A stretch of 64,000 bases of DNA from Pseudoxanthomonas sp. PXM02 (GTDB lineage: Bacteria > Pseudomonadota > Gammaproteobacteria > Xanthomonadales > Xanthomonadaceae), in contig NZ_JACVAK010000002.1 in assembly GCF_014851805.1 (NCBI RefSeq), positions 620,001 through 684,000 on the forward strand. The letters are read 5' to 3'. The notes below the pieces were generated by a model. The model was not told the origin of the DNA. It worked only from the letters and a program-made list of their open reading frames with translations, and did no database searches. A program made the translations under genes and the position numbers. Below, one piece after another: positions 54,594 through 64,000 of the stretch. How positions within the stretch are numbered: the stretch's first letter is position 1; every line of letters begins with the position of its first letter.

Positions 54594-56342
54594 GTGATCC
54601 ATCGTCGTCTGTTTGCCCTGCTGTTCGTCGTCGCCTTCGCGCCCGCTGCGCTGGCCGCCGACGCGGTCCGCCCCACGCCCACCCCGTCGCATCCGCCCGG
54701 CAGCGCCATCGCCAGCGCGCACGCGCTGGCCACGCAGGCCGGCCAGGACATCATCGCGCAGGGCGGCAATGCTTTCGATGCGGCCATCGCCGTGTCGTCG
54801 ACGCTCTCTGTGGTGGAGCCGATCAGTTCCGGACTGGGGGGCGGTGGCTTCTTCCTTCTGCACGATGGCAAGACCGGCAAGGACATCTTCATCGATGCGC
54901 GCGAGACCGCGCCCATCGCGGCCACGCCCGACAAGTACCTGCTGCCGAATGGCGACTTCAATCGCGACCGCGCCGAGAACGGCCCGTGGGCGGCCGGCAT
55001 TCCGGGCTTGCCCGCGGCATTCGTCCATCTGGCGGAGAAGTACGGCAGGCTGCCGCTGAAGACTTCGCTGGCACCGGCGATCCGCACGGCGCGCGAAGGC
55101 TTCCCGGTATATGCGCGCATGGCGCGCGGCTACCAGGCGCGCCGCGAGGTGATGGAGCGCTATAAGGGCACGCGGGCGGTGTTCCTGGCCAATGGCCAGC
55201 CGATCAAGGAAGGCGATGTCTTCAAGCAGCCCGATCTGGCGCGCACGCTGGAGCGCCTCGCCGCGCAGGGCTTCGACGGCTTCTATCGCGGTGAGACCGC
55301 GAAGCTGCTGCTGGCCGGCGTGAAGGCCGAGGGCGGGCAGTGGACGGCGAGGGAACTGGCCGGCTACACGGTACGCGAGCGCGAACCGCTGAGCTTCAAG
55401 TACAACGACTGGCAGGTGACGACCGCGCCGCCGCCGTCGTCCGGTGGCGTGGCGCTGACGCAGATGCTGCAGATCCTGGATGCCTACGATCTGTCCAAGC
55501 TCGACGAGGTGCAGCGCACGCACCTGGTCGTCGAAGCGATGCGCCGCGCCTTCCGCGACCGCACCTTCTACCTGGGCGATCCGGATTTCGTCGAGATCCC
55601 GATGAAGACGCTGACCAGCCCGTACTACGCGGCCGGTCTGCGCGCGACGATCAATCCGCAGAAGGCGACGCCGAGCGACCAGTTGTCCGGCCAGCAGACG
55701 CCGCTGGAAGACGAAGAGACCACGCACTTCTCGATCATCGATGCCGAAGGCAATCGCGTCGCCGGCACGCAGACCGTCAACCTGCTGTACGGCTCGGGCC
55801 TGGTGCCGCCGGGCACCGGCGTGCTGCTGAACAACGAGATGGACGATTTCGCGCTGAAGCCCGGTACGCCGAATGCATTTGGCGTGATGGGTTACGACGC
55901 CAACGCGCCGAAGCCGGGCAAGCGCATGCTCAGCTCGATGACGCCGACCTTCATGGAGTCGCCGGACAAGGTCGCCGTGCTGGGCACCCCGGGCGGCAGC
56001 CGCATCATCACCATGGTGCTGCTGGGCGTGCTGGGTTACGACGCCGGCCTGGACCCGCAGGCCGTCGCCGCGCTGCCGCGCTTCCACCACCAGTGGATGC
56101 CGGACCTGATCGAGATGGAGACCGATGCGTTGAGTCCCGCCTCGCAGCAGGCGCTCGAAGCGATGGGCCACGCGTTCAAGGTCCCGGGCAACACCGCCCA
56201 GGGTGGCCGCGGCTCCAGCCACGTCTGGGGCAACCTGCAGACGGTGGAGTGGGACAAGACCACCAACACGCTGCACGGCGGCAGCGACCCGCGCAATCCG
56301 GTCGGTGCGGCGAAGGTCGTCGAATCCACGGCGAAGCCCTGA
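54594..56342 (+). CDS. ggt: Gamma-glutamyltransferase
   Basis: The 582-residue periplasmic N-terminal nucleophile hydrolase starts at a GTG with AGGAGAA just upstream. The signal peptide ends AALA|AD (about 22). GGNAFDAAIAVSSTLSVVEPISSGLGGGGF is the large-subunit signature. The autocatalytic cleavage and nucleophile Thr is the first T of EETTHFSIIDAEGN, with GTQTVNLLYGSGL and SSMTPT further on. It cleaves glutathione and gamma-glutamyl peptides. A REP doublet follows. Confidence 0.95.
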   Translation: MIHRRLFALLFVVAFAPAALAADAVRPTPTPSHPPGSAIASAHALATQAGQDIIAQGGNAFDAAIAVSSTLSVVEPISSGLGGGGFFLLHDGKTGKDIFIDARETAPIAATPDKYLLPNGDFNRDRAENGPWAAGIPGLPAAFVHLAEKYGRLPLKTSLAPAIRTAREGFPVYARMARGYQARREVMERYKGTRAVFLANGQPIKEGDVFKQPDLARTLERLAAQGFDGFYRGETAKLLLAGVKAEGGQWTARELAGYTVREREPLSFKYNDWQVTTAPPPSSGGVALTQMLQILDAYDLSKLDEVQRTHLVVEAMRRAFRDRTFYLGDPDFVEIPMKTLTSPYYAAGLRATINPQKATPSDQLSGQQTPLEDEETTHFSIIDAEGNRVAGTQTVNLLYGSGLVPPGTGVLLNNEMDDFALKPGTPNAFGVMGYDANAPKPGKRMLSSMTPTFMESPDKVAVLGTPGGSRIITMVLLGVLGYDAGLDPQAVAALPRFHHQWMPDLIEMETDALSPASQQALEAMGHAFKVPGNTAQGGRGSSHVWGNLQTVEWDKTTNTLHGGSDPRNPVGAAKVVESTAKP

Positions 56343-56359
56343 ATAGGGCTTGATGCACT

Positions 56360-56494
56360 TGTAGGAGCGACGTCAGTCGCGACCGGAAACGCACGGTGCA
56401 CGAAGCAACGATCCCTTCATGGATCGGACCCGCGTTCGATCCGACGCTGGGTCGTGGCTCAGGGATGGCGGTCGCGACTTACGTCGCTCCTACA
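56360..56494. repeat. REP doublet of the 'TGTAGGAGCGACG' family
   Basis: TGTAGGAGCGACGTCAGTCG at 56360 and its inverted copy ending at 56494 form 26-bp arms with a single mismatch, about 83 bases apart. The same core occurs at 48494-48560. It fills most of the 182-base gap after ggt, which has no gene. Confidence 0.85.
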
Positions 56495-56524
56495 GGAAGC
56501 AAAAGGGGGGCGTAGAATCGCCCC

Positions 56525-57415
56525 ATGAAACTCTGGTCGCTGCTGGGCAATTCCCAGAAACTCGATGGGGGCGCGATGTTCGGCAACGCGCCGCGCGCCA
56601 TGTGGGAGAAGTGGTCGCCGCCGGATGCGGAGAACCGCATCGAGCTGGCTTGCCGCGCGCTGCTGGCGCAACCGCTGAACGGCAAGACGGTGCTGTTCGA
56701 AACCGGCATCGGCGCGTTCTTCGAACCGAAGATGCGCGCGCGCTTCGGCGTGCAGGAAGAACGCCACGTGCTGCTCGACTCGTTGCAGGCGGCGGGGTTC
56801 TCGCACGAGGACATCGACGTGGTGGTGCTGAGCCACCTCCACTTCGACCATGCCGGCGGCCTGCTGGCACCGTGGCAGGAAGGTCACGCGCCGGAACTGC
56901 TGTTCCCGAAGGCGACCTTCATCGTCGGTGCCGACCACTGGCAACGCGCGCTGAAGCCGCATCCGCGCGATCGCGCCAGTTTCATTCCCGAACTTCAGCC
57001 GCTGCTGGAAGCGAGCGGCCGGCTGGAACTTGTGTCGGGCGAGTACTCGCACGCACTCGGCGATGCCGTGCGTTTCAGTCTCAGTGACGGCCACACGCCC
57101 GGACTGATGCTGGCGGAAATCGTCGGACAGGACAGGGTGAACGGGCAGTCGCACGGCGGCGTGGTGTTCTGCGCCGACCTGATTCCGGGGCGCTCGTGGG
57201 TGCACGTGCCCATCACCATGGGCTACGACCGCAATGCGGAACTGCTGATCGACGAGAAGCGCGCCTTCCTGGAAGACAAGCTGGCCCGCAACGTCCATCT
57301 GTTCTTCACCCACGACCCGGGCTGCGCGCTGGCGCAGGTGACCCGCGACGAGAAGGGCAAATTCGGCGTCGCCCATGAAGTGGCGGAGTTGCAGGCGCGT
57401 CCGCTGGTAGCCTGA
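56525..57415 (+). CDS. Metallo-beta-lactamase-fold hydrolase
   Basis: The 296-residue cytosolic protein has the zinc motif HLHFDHAGG near residue 107 preceded by DIDVVVLS, a second metal region near GHTPG, and FCADLIPG followed by FFTHDPGCA. It lacks a signal peptide. The subfamily (lactonase, glyoxalase II-like or other) cannot be fixed by eye. The promoter would lie within or just after the REP doublet. Confidence 0.85.
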   Translation: MKLWSLLGNSQKLDGGAMFGNAPRAMWEKWSPPDAENRIELACRALLAQPLNGKTVLFETGIGAFFEPKMRARFGVQEERHVLLDSLQAAGFSHEDIDVVVLSHLHFDHAGGLLAPWQEGHAPELLFPKATFIVGADHWQRALKPHPRDRASFIPELQPLLEASGRLELVSGEYSHALGDAVRFSLSDGHTPGLMLAEIVGQDRVNGQSHGGVVFCADLIPGRSWVHVPITMGYDRNAELLIDEKRAFLEDKLARNVHLFFTHDPGCALAQVTRDEKGKFGVAHEVAELQARPLVA

Positions 57416-57510
57416 AGTGACTTCCGGCACCCGGATCCGGTGACGACCGGCTCCTGTCGTTCCGGATGGCGAACGGCAGACTGGCCCTGTCTTCCACACA
57501 GGGGTCCGGC

Positions 57511-58347
57511 ATGAACAAGCGCTTCTTCCTCCACGCTGCCTTCGCGCTCGCACTGTCGTCGCTGGCGATGGCGCAGAGCGTCTTCGCCGCACCCACATCC
57601 ACCGTGCCGTTGCAGGTATCGCCGGAGCGCGCGACCACGATGGCGGTGTGGGAACCGGCACAGGTCCGTGGCGTGGTGCTGTTCTCCACCGGGCACGGTT
57701 CGTGGCCCGAGCGCTACGACGGCGTGCTGAGCGCGTGGCGCGATGCCGGCTTCGCCGTGGTGGCGCCGCTGCATGTGGACTCGGTGAAATATCCGGAGCG
57801 CGAGAAGTTCTCCATGCAGCAGGGCTTCGGCGAACGCCTGGCCGACATGAAGGCCGCCAGCGCCTACGCTGCCGCGCAGTGGCCGGGCGTGCCGGTCGCC
57901 GCGGGCGGCCACAGCTACGGCACGCTGATCTCGCTGGCACTGGGCGGTGCGATGGCCGACATGGCGCCGCTGCGCGATCCGTCGGTGGTGGCCGTGGTGG
58001 GTTACTCGTCACCGGGCCGGATTCCCGGCCTGGTCACGCCGACCACGTATGCGTCGGTGGCCGTGCCGGTGCTGATCGTCACCGGCGACCAGGATCTGGT
58101 GCCGGGCTTCGTCAGTGATGCGAGAGATCATCTCTACCCGGTGGAAACCGCACCGGCCGGCGACAAGACCGCGCTGGTGCTCACCGGGGGTAGCCACAAC
58201 CTGATCGGCAGCGAAGCGGATGCGTCCTACATCCGCGCTCGAGACGTCGGTACGGCATTCCTGCAGGCCGAAGTGCTCGGCGACGACACGGCGGTGAAGG
58301 TGCTTGCCGCGGACGACTCGGATACCGAGCGCTGGATCCGCCGCTGA
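57511..58347 (+). CDS. Secreted alpha/beta hydrolase
   Basis: The 278-residue protein has a signal peptide (ALALSSLAMAQSVFA|A, about 27). The alpha/beta-hydrolase fold shows nucleophile elbow GGHSYGT (Ser about residue 135), an oxyanion segment STGHGSWPERYDG, VLIVTGDQDLVPG with the acid Asp, and TGGSHNLIG with the catalytic His. Substrate unknown. It converges with upp. Confidence 0.85.
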   Translation: MNKRFFLHAAFALALSSLAMAQSVFAAPTSTVPLQVSPERATTMAVWEPAQVRGVVLFSTGHGSWPERYDGVLSAWRDAGFAVVAPLHVDSVKYPEREKFSMQQGFGERLADMKAASAYAAAQWPGVPVAAGGHSYGTLISLALGGAMADMAPLRDPSVVAVVGYSSPGRIPGLVTPTTYASVAVPVLIVTGDQDLVPGFVSDARDHLYPVETAPAGDKTALVLTGGSHNLIGSEADASYIRARDVGTAFLQAEVLGDDTAVKVLAADDSDTERWIRR

Positions 58348-58356
58348 ACGCGGATC

Positions 58357-58989
58357 TCAGCCGATCCGCGTGCCGAAGATGCGGTCGCCGGCGTCGCCGA
58401 GGCCGGGCAGGATATAGCCCTTGTCGTTGAGGCGTTCGTCGATGGCGGCGGTATAGACCTCGACGTCCGGATGCGCCGCTTCCAGCGCCTTCAGGCCTTC
58501 CGGTGCGGCGACCAGGAAGATGCCCTTGATGCGCTTGGCACCCGCGCGCTTCAGCATGTCGATGGTGGCGATCAGCGTGCCGCCGGTGGCCAGCATCGGA
58601 TCGAGGATCAGCGCGTCGCGTTCCTCCAGTCGGCCGGTCAGCTTCTCGAAGTAGGGCACGGGCTGCAGTGTCTCTTCGTCGCGCTGCAGGCCGACCACGC
58701 TGACGCGCGCGGTGGGAATGAGTGCCAGCACGCCCGGCAGCATGCCCAGGCCGGCGCGCAGGATCGGCACCAGCGTGATCTTCGCGCCGGCGATCTTCTT
58801 CACCTGCACCGGGCCGGCCCAGCCGGCCATCGTCTCGGTGGTCAGTTCCAGGTCGGCCGTGGCCTCGTACGCCAGCAGCGTGCCCAGCTCGGTCACCAGT
58901 TCGCGGAAGTCCTTGGTGTTGAGACCTGCATTGCGGAGCAGGCCGATCTTGTGCTGCACGAGGGGGTGGCGGACTTCGACGGTTTTCAT
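58357..58989 (-). CDS. upp: Uracil phosphoribosyltransferase
   Basis: The 210-residue enzyme (E. coli 208) converts uracil and PRPP to UMP. It begins [24 protein letters not shown]-binding [16 protein letters not shown] and the uracil-binding C-terminus [20 protein letters not shown] are present. An ATG at 58998 would add three residues. It is divergent from the phosphate-scavenging receptor. Confidence 0.96.
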   Translation of the reverse strand: MKTVEVRHPLVQHKIGLLRNAGLNTKDFRELVTELGTLLAYEATADLELTTETMAGWAGPVQVKKIAGAKITLVPILRAGLGMLPGVLALIPTARVSVVGLQRDEETLQPVPYFEKLTGRLEERDALILDPMLATGGTLIATIDMLKRAGAKRIKGIFLVAAPEGLKALEAAHPDVEVYTAAIDERLNDKGYILPGLGDAGDRIFGTRIG

Positions 58990-59036
58990 GGTCGGCATGC
59001 AAGCGATGAGGTTGCCGGTAGTGTGACCGAAATATG

Positions 59037-59054
59037 ACGTCATCGCAGTGTCAT
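59037..59054 (+). promoter_or_regulatory. Candidate Pho box upstream of the receptor-phytase operon
   Basis: ACGTCAT (59037-59043), four bases (CGCA) and GTGTCAT (59048-59054) give two GTCAT cores exactly 11 bp apart, the spacing of the PhoB-binding consensus CTGTCAT-N4-CTGTCAT. It lies 102 bases before the receptor ATG in the upp-receptor divergent region. PhoB control fits the phosphatase genes downstream. Confidence 0.55.
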
Positions 59055-59155
59055 CCCCGTGGCAAATGGATGCGGTATCCATGGTGGGTTGTCATGCCAG
59101 TGAAAGATCGCGGACATAAGGTCTGCACCCGGTATTCACATCCTCCGGGACCCCC

Positions 59156-61693
59156 ATGTCGTCCAAACATCCGCTCCACGTCGCCGTCGTGCTCGCGCTC
59201 GCGGTGGCCAGCCATGCATCGAACGCGCAGGCCCAGTCCGCTTCCGTTTCTTCCCCCGATGGCAGCGCCGATGCCACCACGCTGGATCGCATCGAAGTGC
59301 GTCCGCAGCTGGAACAGCAGATGCGCGCGATCGACTTCAAGCGCAGCGCCGACGCGATCCAGGACACGGTGTCGTCCGACGCGATGGGCCAGTATCCCGA
59401 CAAGAACGTCGGCGAGTCGCTGTCGCGTCTGCCGGGCGTCAGCGTCACCCGTGACCAGGGCGAAGGCCGCTTCGTCGTCGTGCGCGGCCTCGATGCCGCC
59501 TTCAACAGCGTCAGCGTCGACGGCGTTGCCATCGGCACGCCGGAAGACTCCAGCCGCGCCGCACCGCTGGACGTCATTCCCTCCGACTCCACCGAGCGCC
59601 TGACCGTGGTCAAGGCGCCGACGCCGGACATGCCCGGCGACGCGATTGGCGGTGCCATCGTCGTCGAATCGGCGTCCGCGTTCGACCGCGACGGCCAGAG
59701 CATCCGCGCCAAGGCCGAGTTGAGCCATCAGAACCTGAGCGGCGAGACCAGCCCCAAGGCCTCGTTCAACTATAGCGACATCTTCGCCGAAGGCACCTTC
59801 GGCGTCGCGCTGGGCCTGAGCTATCAGGACCGTAACTACGAGTCGGACAACATCGAAGTCGAGTACGACAAGGTCGACGAGCGTGATGGCCTGACCCCGA
59901 TCGAGATCCAGCAGCGCAAGTACAGCATCAACCGTGAGCGCACGGGCGTGAACCTCAACCTCGACTGGCGTCCCAGCGAGGGCAACAGCTACTACCTGCG
60001 CACGCTGTACACCGATTTCACCGACGCTGAGACCCGCCAGAACAGCATCATCCCGGTGGGCGAGGGCGACATCACCGTCAACGCCGACGGCACGTATACG
60101 GTGGACGGCATCGATCCGGGCGACTTCAGTCGTCGTGTTCGCTTCCGCACCAAGGAAGAAGACACGTTCACGGTCAGTGCTGGTGGTGAGAACCGCTTCG
60201 GTGCGGGTTCCATCGTCGACTACAAGCTGGGCTTCACCAAGACGCGCGAGCGTGTGCTGGACGAAGTGGAAGCGCGCTTCGAGTACGACGGTGCCGACGA
60301 CGTCTCCATCCTGATGGATACCTCGCGCCCGATTCCGCGCTACACGATCAGCGACAGCCCGGCAGGCGGCTGGCTGGACAACGACAACTACGAGTTCAAC
60401 CGTTTCGTCGTGGCGCCGATCTGGGTGGACGACAAGGAGCACAGCGCGCAGGTCAACTTCACCTTCGCCGGCGACACCGTGACCTGGAAGACTGGCCTGC
60501 TGGGTCGCTGGCGTGACCGCGACGTCAACATCGACGAAGCCGAACTGCGCCGTGGTCCGGACCTCAACCTGGGTAGCTGGACCACCGGCTCGCCCAGCTA
60601 CACGCACGGCAACATGGGCGACGGCATCAGCTCGCGCGCGATGAACCGTTACCTGCGCGACAACCTGTCCCAGTACACCGCGCGCCCGCAGGACGTGGCA
60701 GCAAACACCGAGATCTCGCTGATCGAGGACTACACGGCGAGCGAGGACATCCTGGCCGGTTACCTGATGGCGACGATGGACTTCGACAAGCTGCGGATCA
60801 TCGCCGGCGCGCGCGTCGAGCGCACCGAGTTCGAGGCGACCGGCAACGTGGTCGACCTGGAAGACGAGGAGACCATCGGCTCGATCACCACCCGCGATGT
60901 GTCCAGCAGCTACACCAGCGTGCTACCGGGCCTGCACCTGCGTTACGACATGGGCGACTGGGTGCTGCGTGGCGCCTACACGACCACGATCGCGCGCCCG
61001 TCGTTCGGCAACATCTCGCCGCGCACCCGCATCAATCGCGATGAGGAAGAAGTCGAGCTGGGCAATCCCGAGCTGGATCCGTACAAGTCGCGCAACTTCG
61101 ACATCTCGATCGAGCGCTACCTGGGCGAGACCGGCATCGTGTCGGCGGGCCTGTTCTACAAGAACATCGACGACTACATCGTCGACGTGACCACGCGCGA
61201 CAATCCGGACTATCAGGACTTCGACGTGACCATGCCGGTCAACGGCGACAAGGCCACGGTGTACGGTGCCGAGCTGAACTGGCAGCAGCACTTCGACAAC
61301 GGCCTGCTGCTCGGTTTCAGCGCCACCTGGCTGGACACCGAGTACGAGATCAACGGTCGTTCCTTCACGCTGCCGAATGCCTCGGACCGTCTCTACAGCG
61401 CTCACATCGGCTATGAGAAGGGCGGCCTGAGCACGCGGATCGCCGCGGTGCGCCGCAGCGAGTACATCGATTCGGTCGACAGCGACGACAGCGACTTCGA
61501 CATCTGGGTGGCCGAGAATACCCAGCTCGATTTCAGCCTGGACTACAAGGTCAGCGACCAGTGGGGCTTCTACTTCGAAGCGTCCAACCTGCTGGACGAG
61601 CCGCTGGAGCTGTACCAGGGTTCGCCGTCGAACACGCTGCAGAACGAACTGTACGGCCGCACCTACACGGCCGGCGTCAAGCTGCGCTTCTGA
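59156..61693 (+). CDS. TonB-dependent receptor of the phosphate-scavenging operon
   Basis: The 845-residue outer-membrane receptor has a signal peptide ending near NAQA|Q (26). The plug has DTVSSDAMGQYPDKNVGESLSRLPGVSVTRDQGEGRFVVVRGLD. The barrel ends TYTAGVKLRF. The neighbouring phytase-like and phosphatase genes suggest import of phytate-derived or other organophosphates. The ribosome-binding site is only CCGGGA. A candidate Pho box lies upstream. Confidence 0.92.
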   Translation: MSSKHPLHVAVVLALAVASHASNAQAQSASVSSPDGSADATTLDRIEVRPQLEQQMRAIDFKRSADAIQDTVSSDAMGQYPDKNVGESLSRLPGVSVTRDQGEGRFVVVRGLDAAFNSVSVDGVAIGTPEDSSRAAPLDVIPSDSTERLTVVKAPTPDMPGDAIGGAIVVESASAFDRDGQSIRAKAELSHQNLSGETSPKASFNYSDIFAEGTFGVALGLSYQDRNYESDNIEVEYDKVDERDGLTPIEIQQRKYSINRERTGVNLNLDWRPSEGNSYYLRTLYTDFTDAETRQNSIIPVGEGDITVNADGTYTVDGIDPGDFSRRVRFRTKEEDTFTVSAGGENRFGAGSIVDYKLGFTKTRERVLDEVEARFEYDGADDVSILMDTSRPIPRYTISDSPAGGWLDNDNYEFNRFVVAPIWVDDKEHSAQVNFTFAGDTVTWKTGLLGRWRDRDVNIDEAELRRGPDLNLGSWTTGSPSYTHGNMGDGISSRAMNRYLRDNLSQYTARPQDVAANTEISLIEDYTASEDILAGYLMATMDFDKLRIIAGARVERTEFEATGNVVDLEDEETIGSITTRDVSSSYTSVLPGLHLRYDMGDWVLRGAYTTTIARPSFGNISPRTRINRDEEEVELGNPELDPYKSRNFDISIERYLGETGIVSAGLFYKNIDDYIVDVTTRDNPDYQDFDVTMPVNGDKATVYGAELNWQQHFDNGLLLGFSATWLDTEYEINGRSFTLPNASDRLYSAHIGYEKGGLSTRIAAVRRSEYIDSVDSDDSDFDIWVAENTQLDFSLDYKVSDQWGFYFEASNLLDEPLELYQGSPSNTLQNELYGRTYTAGVKLRF

Positions 61694-61780
61694 CGGACCA
61701 CTTCGGCCTGCCTACACTGCGTCGGCAGGCCGTCTCCGTTCTCGAGCGCTGTGCAATACCGAACTTTCGAGGAAACAACG

Positions 61781-62920
61781 ATGACCCTGTCCCGCACGCT
61801 ACTCGCCGCGACCGTGGTCGCTCTGCTTGCCGCCGGTTGTACCGGCAAGCCGGCCGCACCCGCCCCCGATGCCCGCGACGCCGATGAGAAGGCGGCTCCT
61901 GCCGCAGCGACCGCCGATACACGCGAGATCCCGGTGATCCAGGAAGCCTTCCTGACGCCGATGACGCCGGCCGACAACATCGACTCGCCGGCATCGTGGA
62001 CGACGGCCGATGGCGAGCGCTGGCTGATCGCCACCGCGAAAGCGACCGACAAGCTGGTGGTCTACGACGGCCAGACAGGCGCGCACCTGCGTGACGTGGG
62101 TACGGCGGGCAAGGGTGCGGGCCAGTTCCAGCGTCCCAACGGTATCGCCGTGGTGGACGACCTGGTGTTCATCGTCGAGCGCGACAATCACCGCGTGCAG
62201 GTGCTGTCGCTGCCGGACTTCAACCCGTTGCTGAGTTTTGCTGCCGAGCAGCTGCAGAAGCCGTACGGCCTGTGGGTGAACAAGACCGATGCCGGCTACC
62301 AGGTCTACGTCACCGACGCCTACATGGCCGGCGAGGACGCGCAGGGCGAAGACATCCTGCCGCCGCTGGACCAGCTGGACAAGCGCGTCTGGCGCTTCGA
62401 CGTCGCGCGTGACGGCAATGCGCTCTCCGCGAAAACCGCAGGCAGTTTCGGCGATGCGTCGCCCGAAGGCGCGTTGCGTGTCGTCGAGTCGATCTGGGGC
62501 GATGCCGCCAACGATCGCCTGCTGATTGCGGAAGAAGACGAAACCTACGCGAACGAGCTGAAAGTCTACGACCTGGCCGGCAAGTTTGCCGGCAAGACCA
62601 TCGGTCGCGACGTGTTCAAGGCGCAGTCCGAAGGCATCATGCTGAAGACCTGTGCCGATGGCGCAGGCTGGTGGCTGACGACGGAGCAGGGCAAGGGGCG
62701 CACCGTGTTCCATCTGTTCGATCGCAAGACCTTGGCGCACACCGGCGCGGTGACGGGCGCGAAGGTCGCCAACACGGACGGCATCTGGTTGGACGCGTCC
62801 GCGTCGGAGCGCTTCCCCGAGGGCGTGCTGTACGCGGTGCATGACGACCAGGGGGTGATGGCGCTGGACTGGCGCGATATCGCCAAGGCGCTGCAGCTGC
62901 CGGCGTGCCAGACACCATGA
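61781..62920 (+). CDS. Phytase-like beta-propeller lipoprotein
   Basis: The 379-residue protein has signal MTLSRTLLAATVVALLAAGC (Cys20). Then an Ala-rich linker and a propeller resembling 3-phytase (BPP) follow: NIDSPASWTTADGERWLIATAKATDKLVVYDGQTGAHLRDVG, IVERDNHRVQVLSLPD, LIAEEDETYANELKVYDL, KAQSEGIMLKTCADG and NTDGIWLD. BPP enzymes remove phosphate from phytate with calcium. GAGGAAA lies upstream of the ATG; its stop overlaps the next gene (ATGA), supporting an operon with the receptor. Confidence 0.85.
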   Translation: MTLSRTLLAATVVALLAAGCTGKPAAPAPDARDADEKAAPAAATADTREIPVIQEAFLTPMTPADNIDSPASWTTADGERWLIATAKATDKLVVYDGQTGAHLRDVGTAGKGAGQFQRPNGIAVVDDLVFIVERDNHRVQVLSLPDFNPLLSFAAEQLQKPYGLWVNKTDAGYQVYVTDAYMAGEDAQGEDILPPLDQLDKRVWRFDVARDGNALSAKTAGSFGDASPEGALRVVESIWGDAANDRLLIAEEDETYANELKVYDLAGKFAGKTIGRDVFKAQSEGIMLKTCADGAGWWLTTEQGKGRTVFHLFDRKTLAHTGAVTGAKVANTDGIWLDASASERFPEGVLYAVHDDQGVMALDWRDIAKALQLPACQTP

Positions 62921-64000
62921 ATCCAGGGCGAGTGATGTGGCAGGGCCTGCTGGTCGCGCTGTTGCTGGGGACCTGCGCGGGCGCAAGCGCGCAGGATGCA
63001 ACGGCGCGCCAGCCCGAGCCGAACACGCGCGTGCCGAAGGGCGTGCAGCGCTATGCGCCGAGCGGATTCCCGGACCGCATCGTGGCGTCGCCGACGCAGG
63101 ACGCAAGCACCGGCTTCGCCGTGGCGTGGCGCACCGACACAAAGGTCGACGCACCGTTGCTGGAGATCGTCGTCGCAGGCGATTCGCCGGACATGGGCGA
63201 GCCGCGCCGTATCGCGGCGACCAGCATGCCGCTGAAGACGGAGAATGGCGCCGCGCACCACCATCGCGCGGAGGTCGACGGCCTGCAGGCGGATACGCTT
63301 TATGCGTGGCGCGTGCAGGGCGACCGTACCTGGAGCGCCTGGCACCACACGCGGACGGCAGCGGCGGCGACGTCTCAGTTGACGCTTCTCTACTTTGGCG
63401 ACACGCAGAACAAGAACGTCAGCCTGACCACGCGCGTCGTGCGTGAGGCGATGCGGCATGCTCCGGATGCGAAGTTGGCGCTGTACGCGGGCGATCTGGT
63501 CAGCGGCGGCGATGGCGAGGACGACAACGAGTGGGGCGAGTGGTTCGAGGCGAACGAAGTACTGCCGACCTCGCTGGTCGTCGCGCCGGCACCGGGCAAC
63601 CACGAGTACTTCGAAGAGTTCGAGGACACCCCGCAGGAGCGTCGCGTGCTCGGTGCGCACTGGCCGGTGACGTTCGCGCTGCCGGGCAACGGCGTGGCGC
63701 AGGCAAAGAAGACCACTTACTGGTTCGATTACCAGGACGTGCGCGTGGTGGTGATCGACGGCACGTCGGCGCTGGATCTGGGCACGGCGAAGGCACAGGC
63801 GGCATGGCTGGACCAGGCGCTGGGGTCGAATCCGCACCGCTGGAGCATCGTGATGACGCACCAGCCGTTCTTCTCGCCGCGCGAAGGCCGCGACAACGTC
63901 GCGCTGCGCAAGCACCTGCTGCCGGTGATCCGCAAGCACAAGGTCGACCTGGTACTGCAGGGCCACGACCACGTGTACGGCCGCTTGAAGAGTCCGCCGC
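62917..64000 (+). CDS. Purple-acid-phosphatase-like metallophosphoesterase (3' end beyond window)
   Basis: At least 361 residues; the frame is still open at the window end. The signal peptide ends near GASA|Q (25). An N-terminal fibronectin-like domain (about 40-150, GFAVAWRTDTKVDAPLLEIV) resembles that of purple acid phosphatases. The calcineurin-like core shows YFGDTQNKN, YAGDLVSGG, APGNHEYFEEF, VMTHQPFFS and QGHDHVYGR, the dinuclear-metal ligands. It overlaps the phytase-like gene by ATGA. It would release phosphate from organophosphates. Confidence 0.92.
   Translation, partial: MNPGRVMWQGLLVALLLGTCAGASAQDATARQPEPNTRVPKGVQRYAPSGFPDRIVASPTQDASTGFAVAWRTDTKVDAPLLEIVVAGDSPDMGEPRRIAATSMPLKTENGAAHHHRAEVDGLQADTLYAWRVQGDRTWSAWHHTRTAAAATSQLTLLYFGDTQNKNVSLTTRVVREAMRHAPDAKLALYAGDLVSGGDGEDDNEWGEWFEANEVLPTSLVVAPAPGNHEYFEEFEDTPQERRVLGAHWPVTFALPGNGVAQAKKTTYWFDYQDVRVVVIDGTSALDLGTAKAQAAWLDQALGSNPHRWSIVMTHQPFFSPREGRDNVALRKHLLPVIRKHKVDLVLQGHDHVYGRLKSPP

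Noticed and set aside
62566..63972. Minus-strand frame of 468 codons at the window end
   Set aside because: It is antisense to the phytase-like gene and to the open metallophosphoesterase frame, whose catalytic motifs are all visible on the plus strand.

Overview
The window is GC-rich DNA (roughly two thirds G+C by eye) from a gammaproteobacterium of the Xanthomonadaceae/Lysobacteraceae. The protein types and gene arrangements look most like Pseudoxanthomonas or a close relative. Pointers are the abundance of TonB-dependent receptors, the minor-pilin operon fimU-pilV-W-X-Y1-E, the block thrS-infC-rpmI-rplT-pheS-pheT-ihfA-merR, an infC gene with an AUC start, and many extragenic palindromes of the 'GTAGGAGCGAC' and 'CTCTCCCC...GGGGAGAGG' kinds. 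It reads as ordinary chromosome. I see no phage, integrase, insertion sequence, CRISPR array or rRNA operon. Four tRNA genes are present (Asn, Val, Pro, Phe).

Layout. 0-7.8 kb: a coupled trio (GrxD, an SDR protein, a MarC-type membrane protein), a large Oar-like TonB-dependent receptor, the nucleosidase PpnN, and a LytS/AlgZ-type sensor kinase without a neighbouring response regulator. 7.9-15.4 kb: the type IV minor-pilin/PilY1 operon, a bidirectional terminator, tRNA-Asn and a stray second pseudopilin. 15.5-27.4 kb: uvrB, tRNA-Val, a possible thrS leader, the translation block down to ihfA and a MerR regulator, tRNA-Pro, a cupin and a TraB-like protein. 27.4-32.6 kb (minus strand): dxs, an HNH nuclease, an acyl-CoA dehydrogenase and an LEA-type lipoprotein. 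32.6-41.4 kb: a glucan-utilisation locus made of a GH30 enzyme divergent from a TonB receptor, a GH3 glucosidase and a sugar symporter, with a palindromic operator on the receptor promoter.

41.4-46.4 kb holds small xanthomonad-type hypotheticals, including two paralogues, a periplasmic Rid-like protein and an AT-richer array of palindrome-T5 modules locked to a 21-bp lattice. That array is the least explained element of the window. 45.6-53.6 kb: an RluF-type pseudouridine synthase, tRNA-Phe, mutY-yggX, ftsY (with an intergenic repeat pair inside its coding sequence), an orphan flagellar-rod-like protein, htpG with a sigma-32-like promoter, and rsmD-coaD. 53.6-59 kb: a lipoprotein, a YfhL-type ferredoxin, gamma-glutamyltransferase, a metallo-beta-lactamase-fold enzyme, an alpha/beta hydrolase and upp. 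59-64 kb: a candidate Pho box followed by a TonB receptor, a phytase-like beta-propeller lipoprotein and a purple-acid-phosphatase-like enzyme cut by the window end. This last set is probably an organic-phosphate scavenging operon.

All calls come from reading the sequence and translations. No database search or folding program was run. Promoter, operator and leader proposals are pattern matches.
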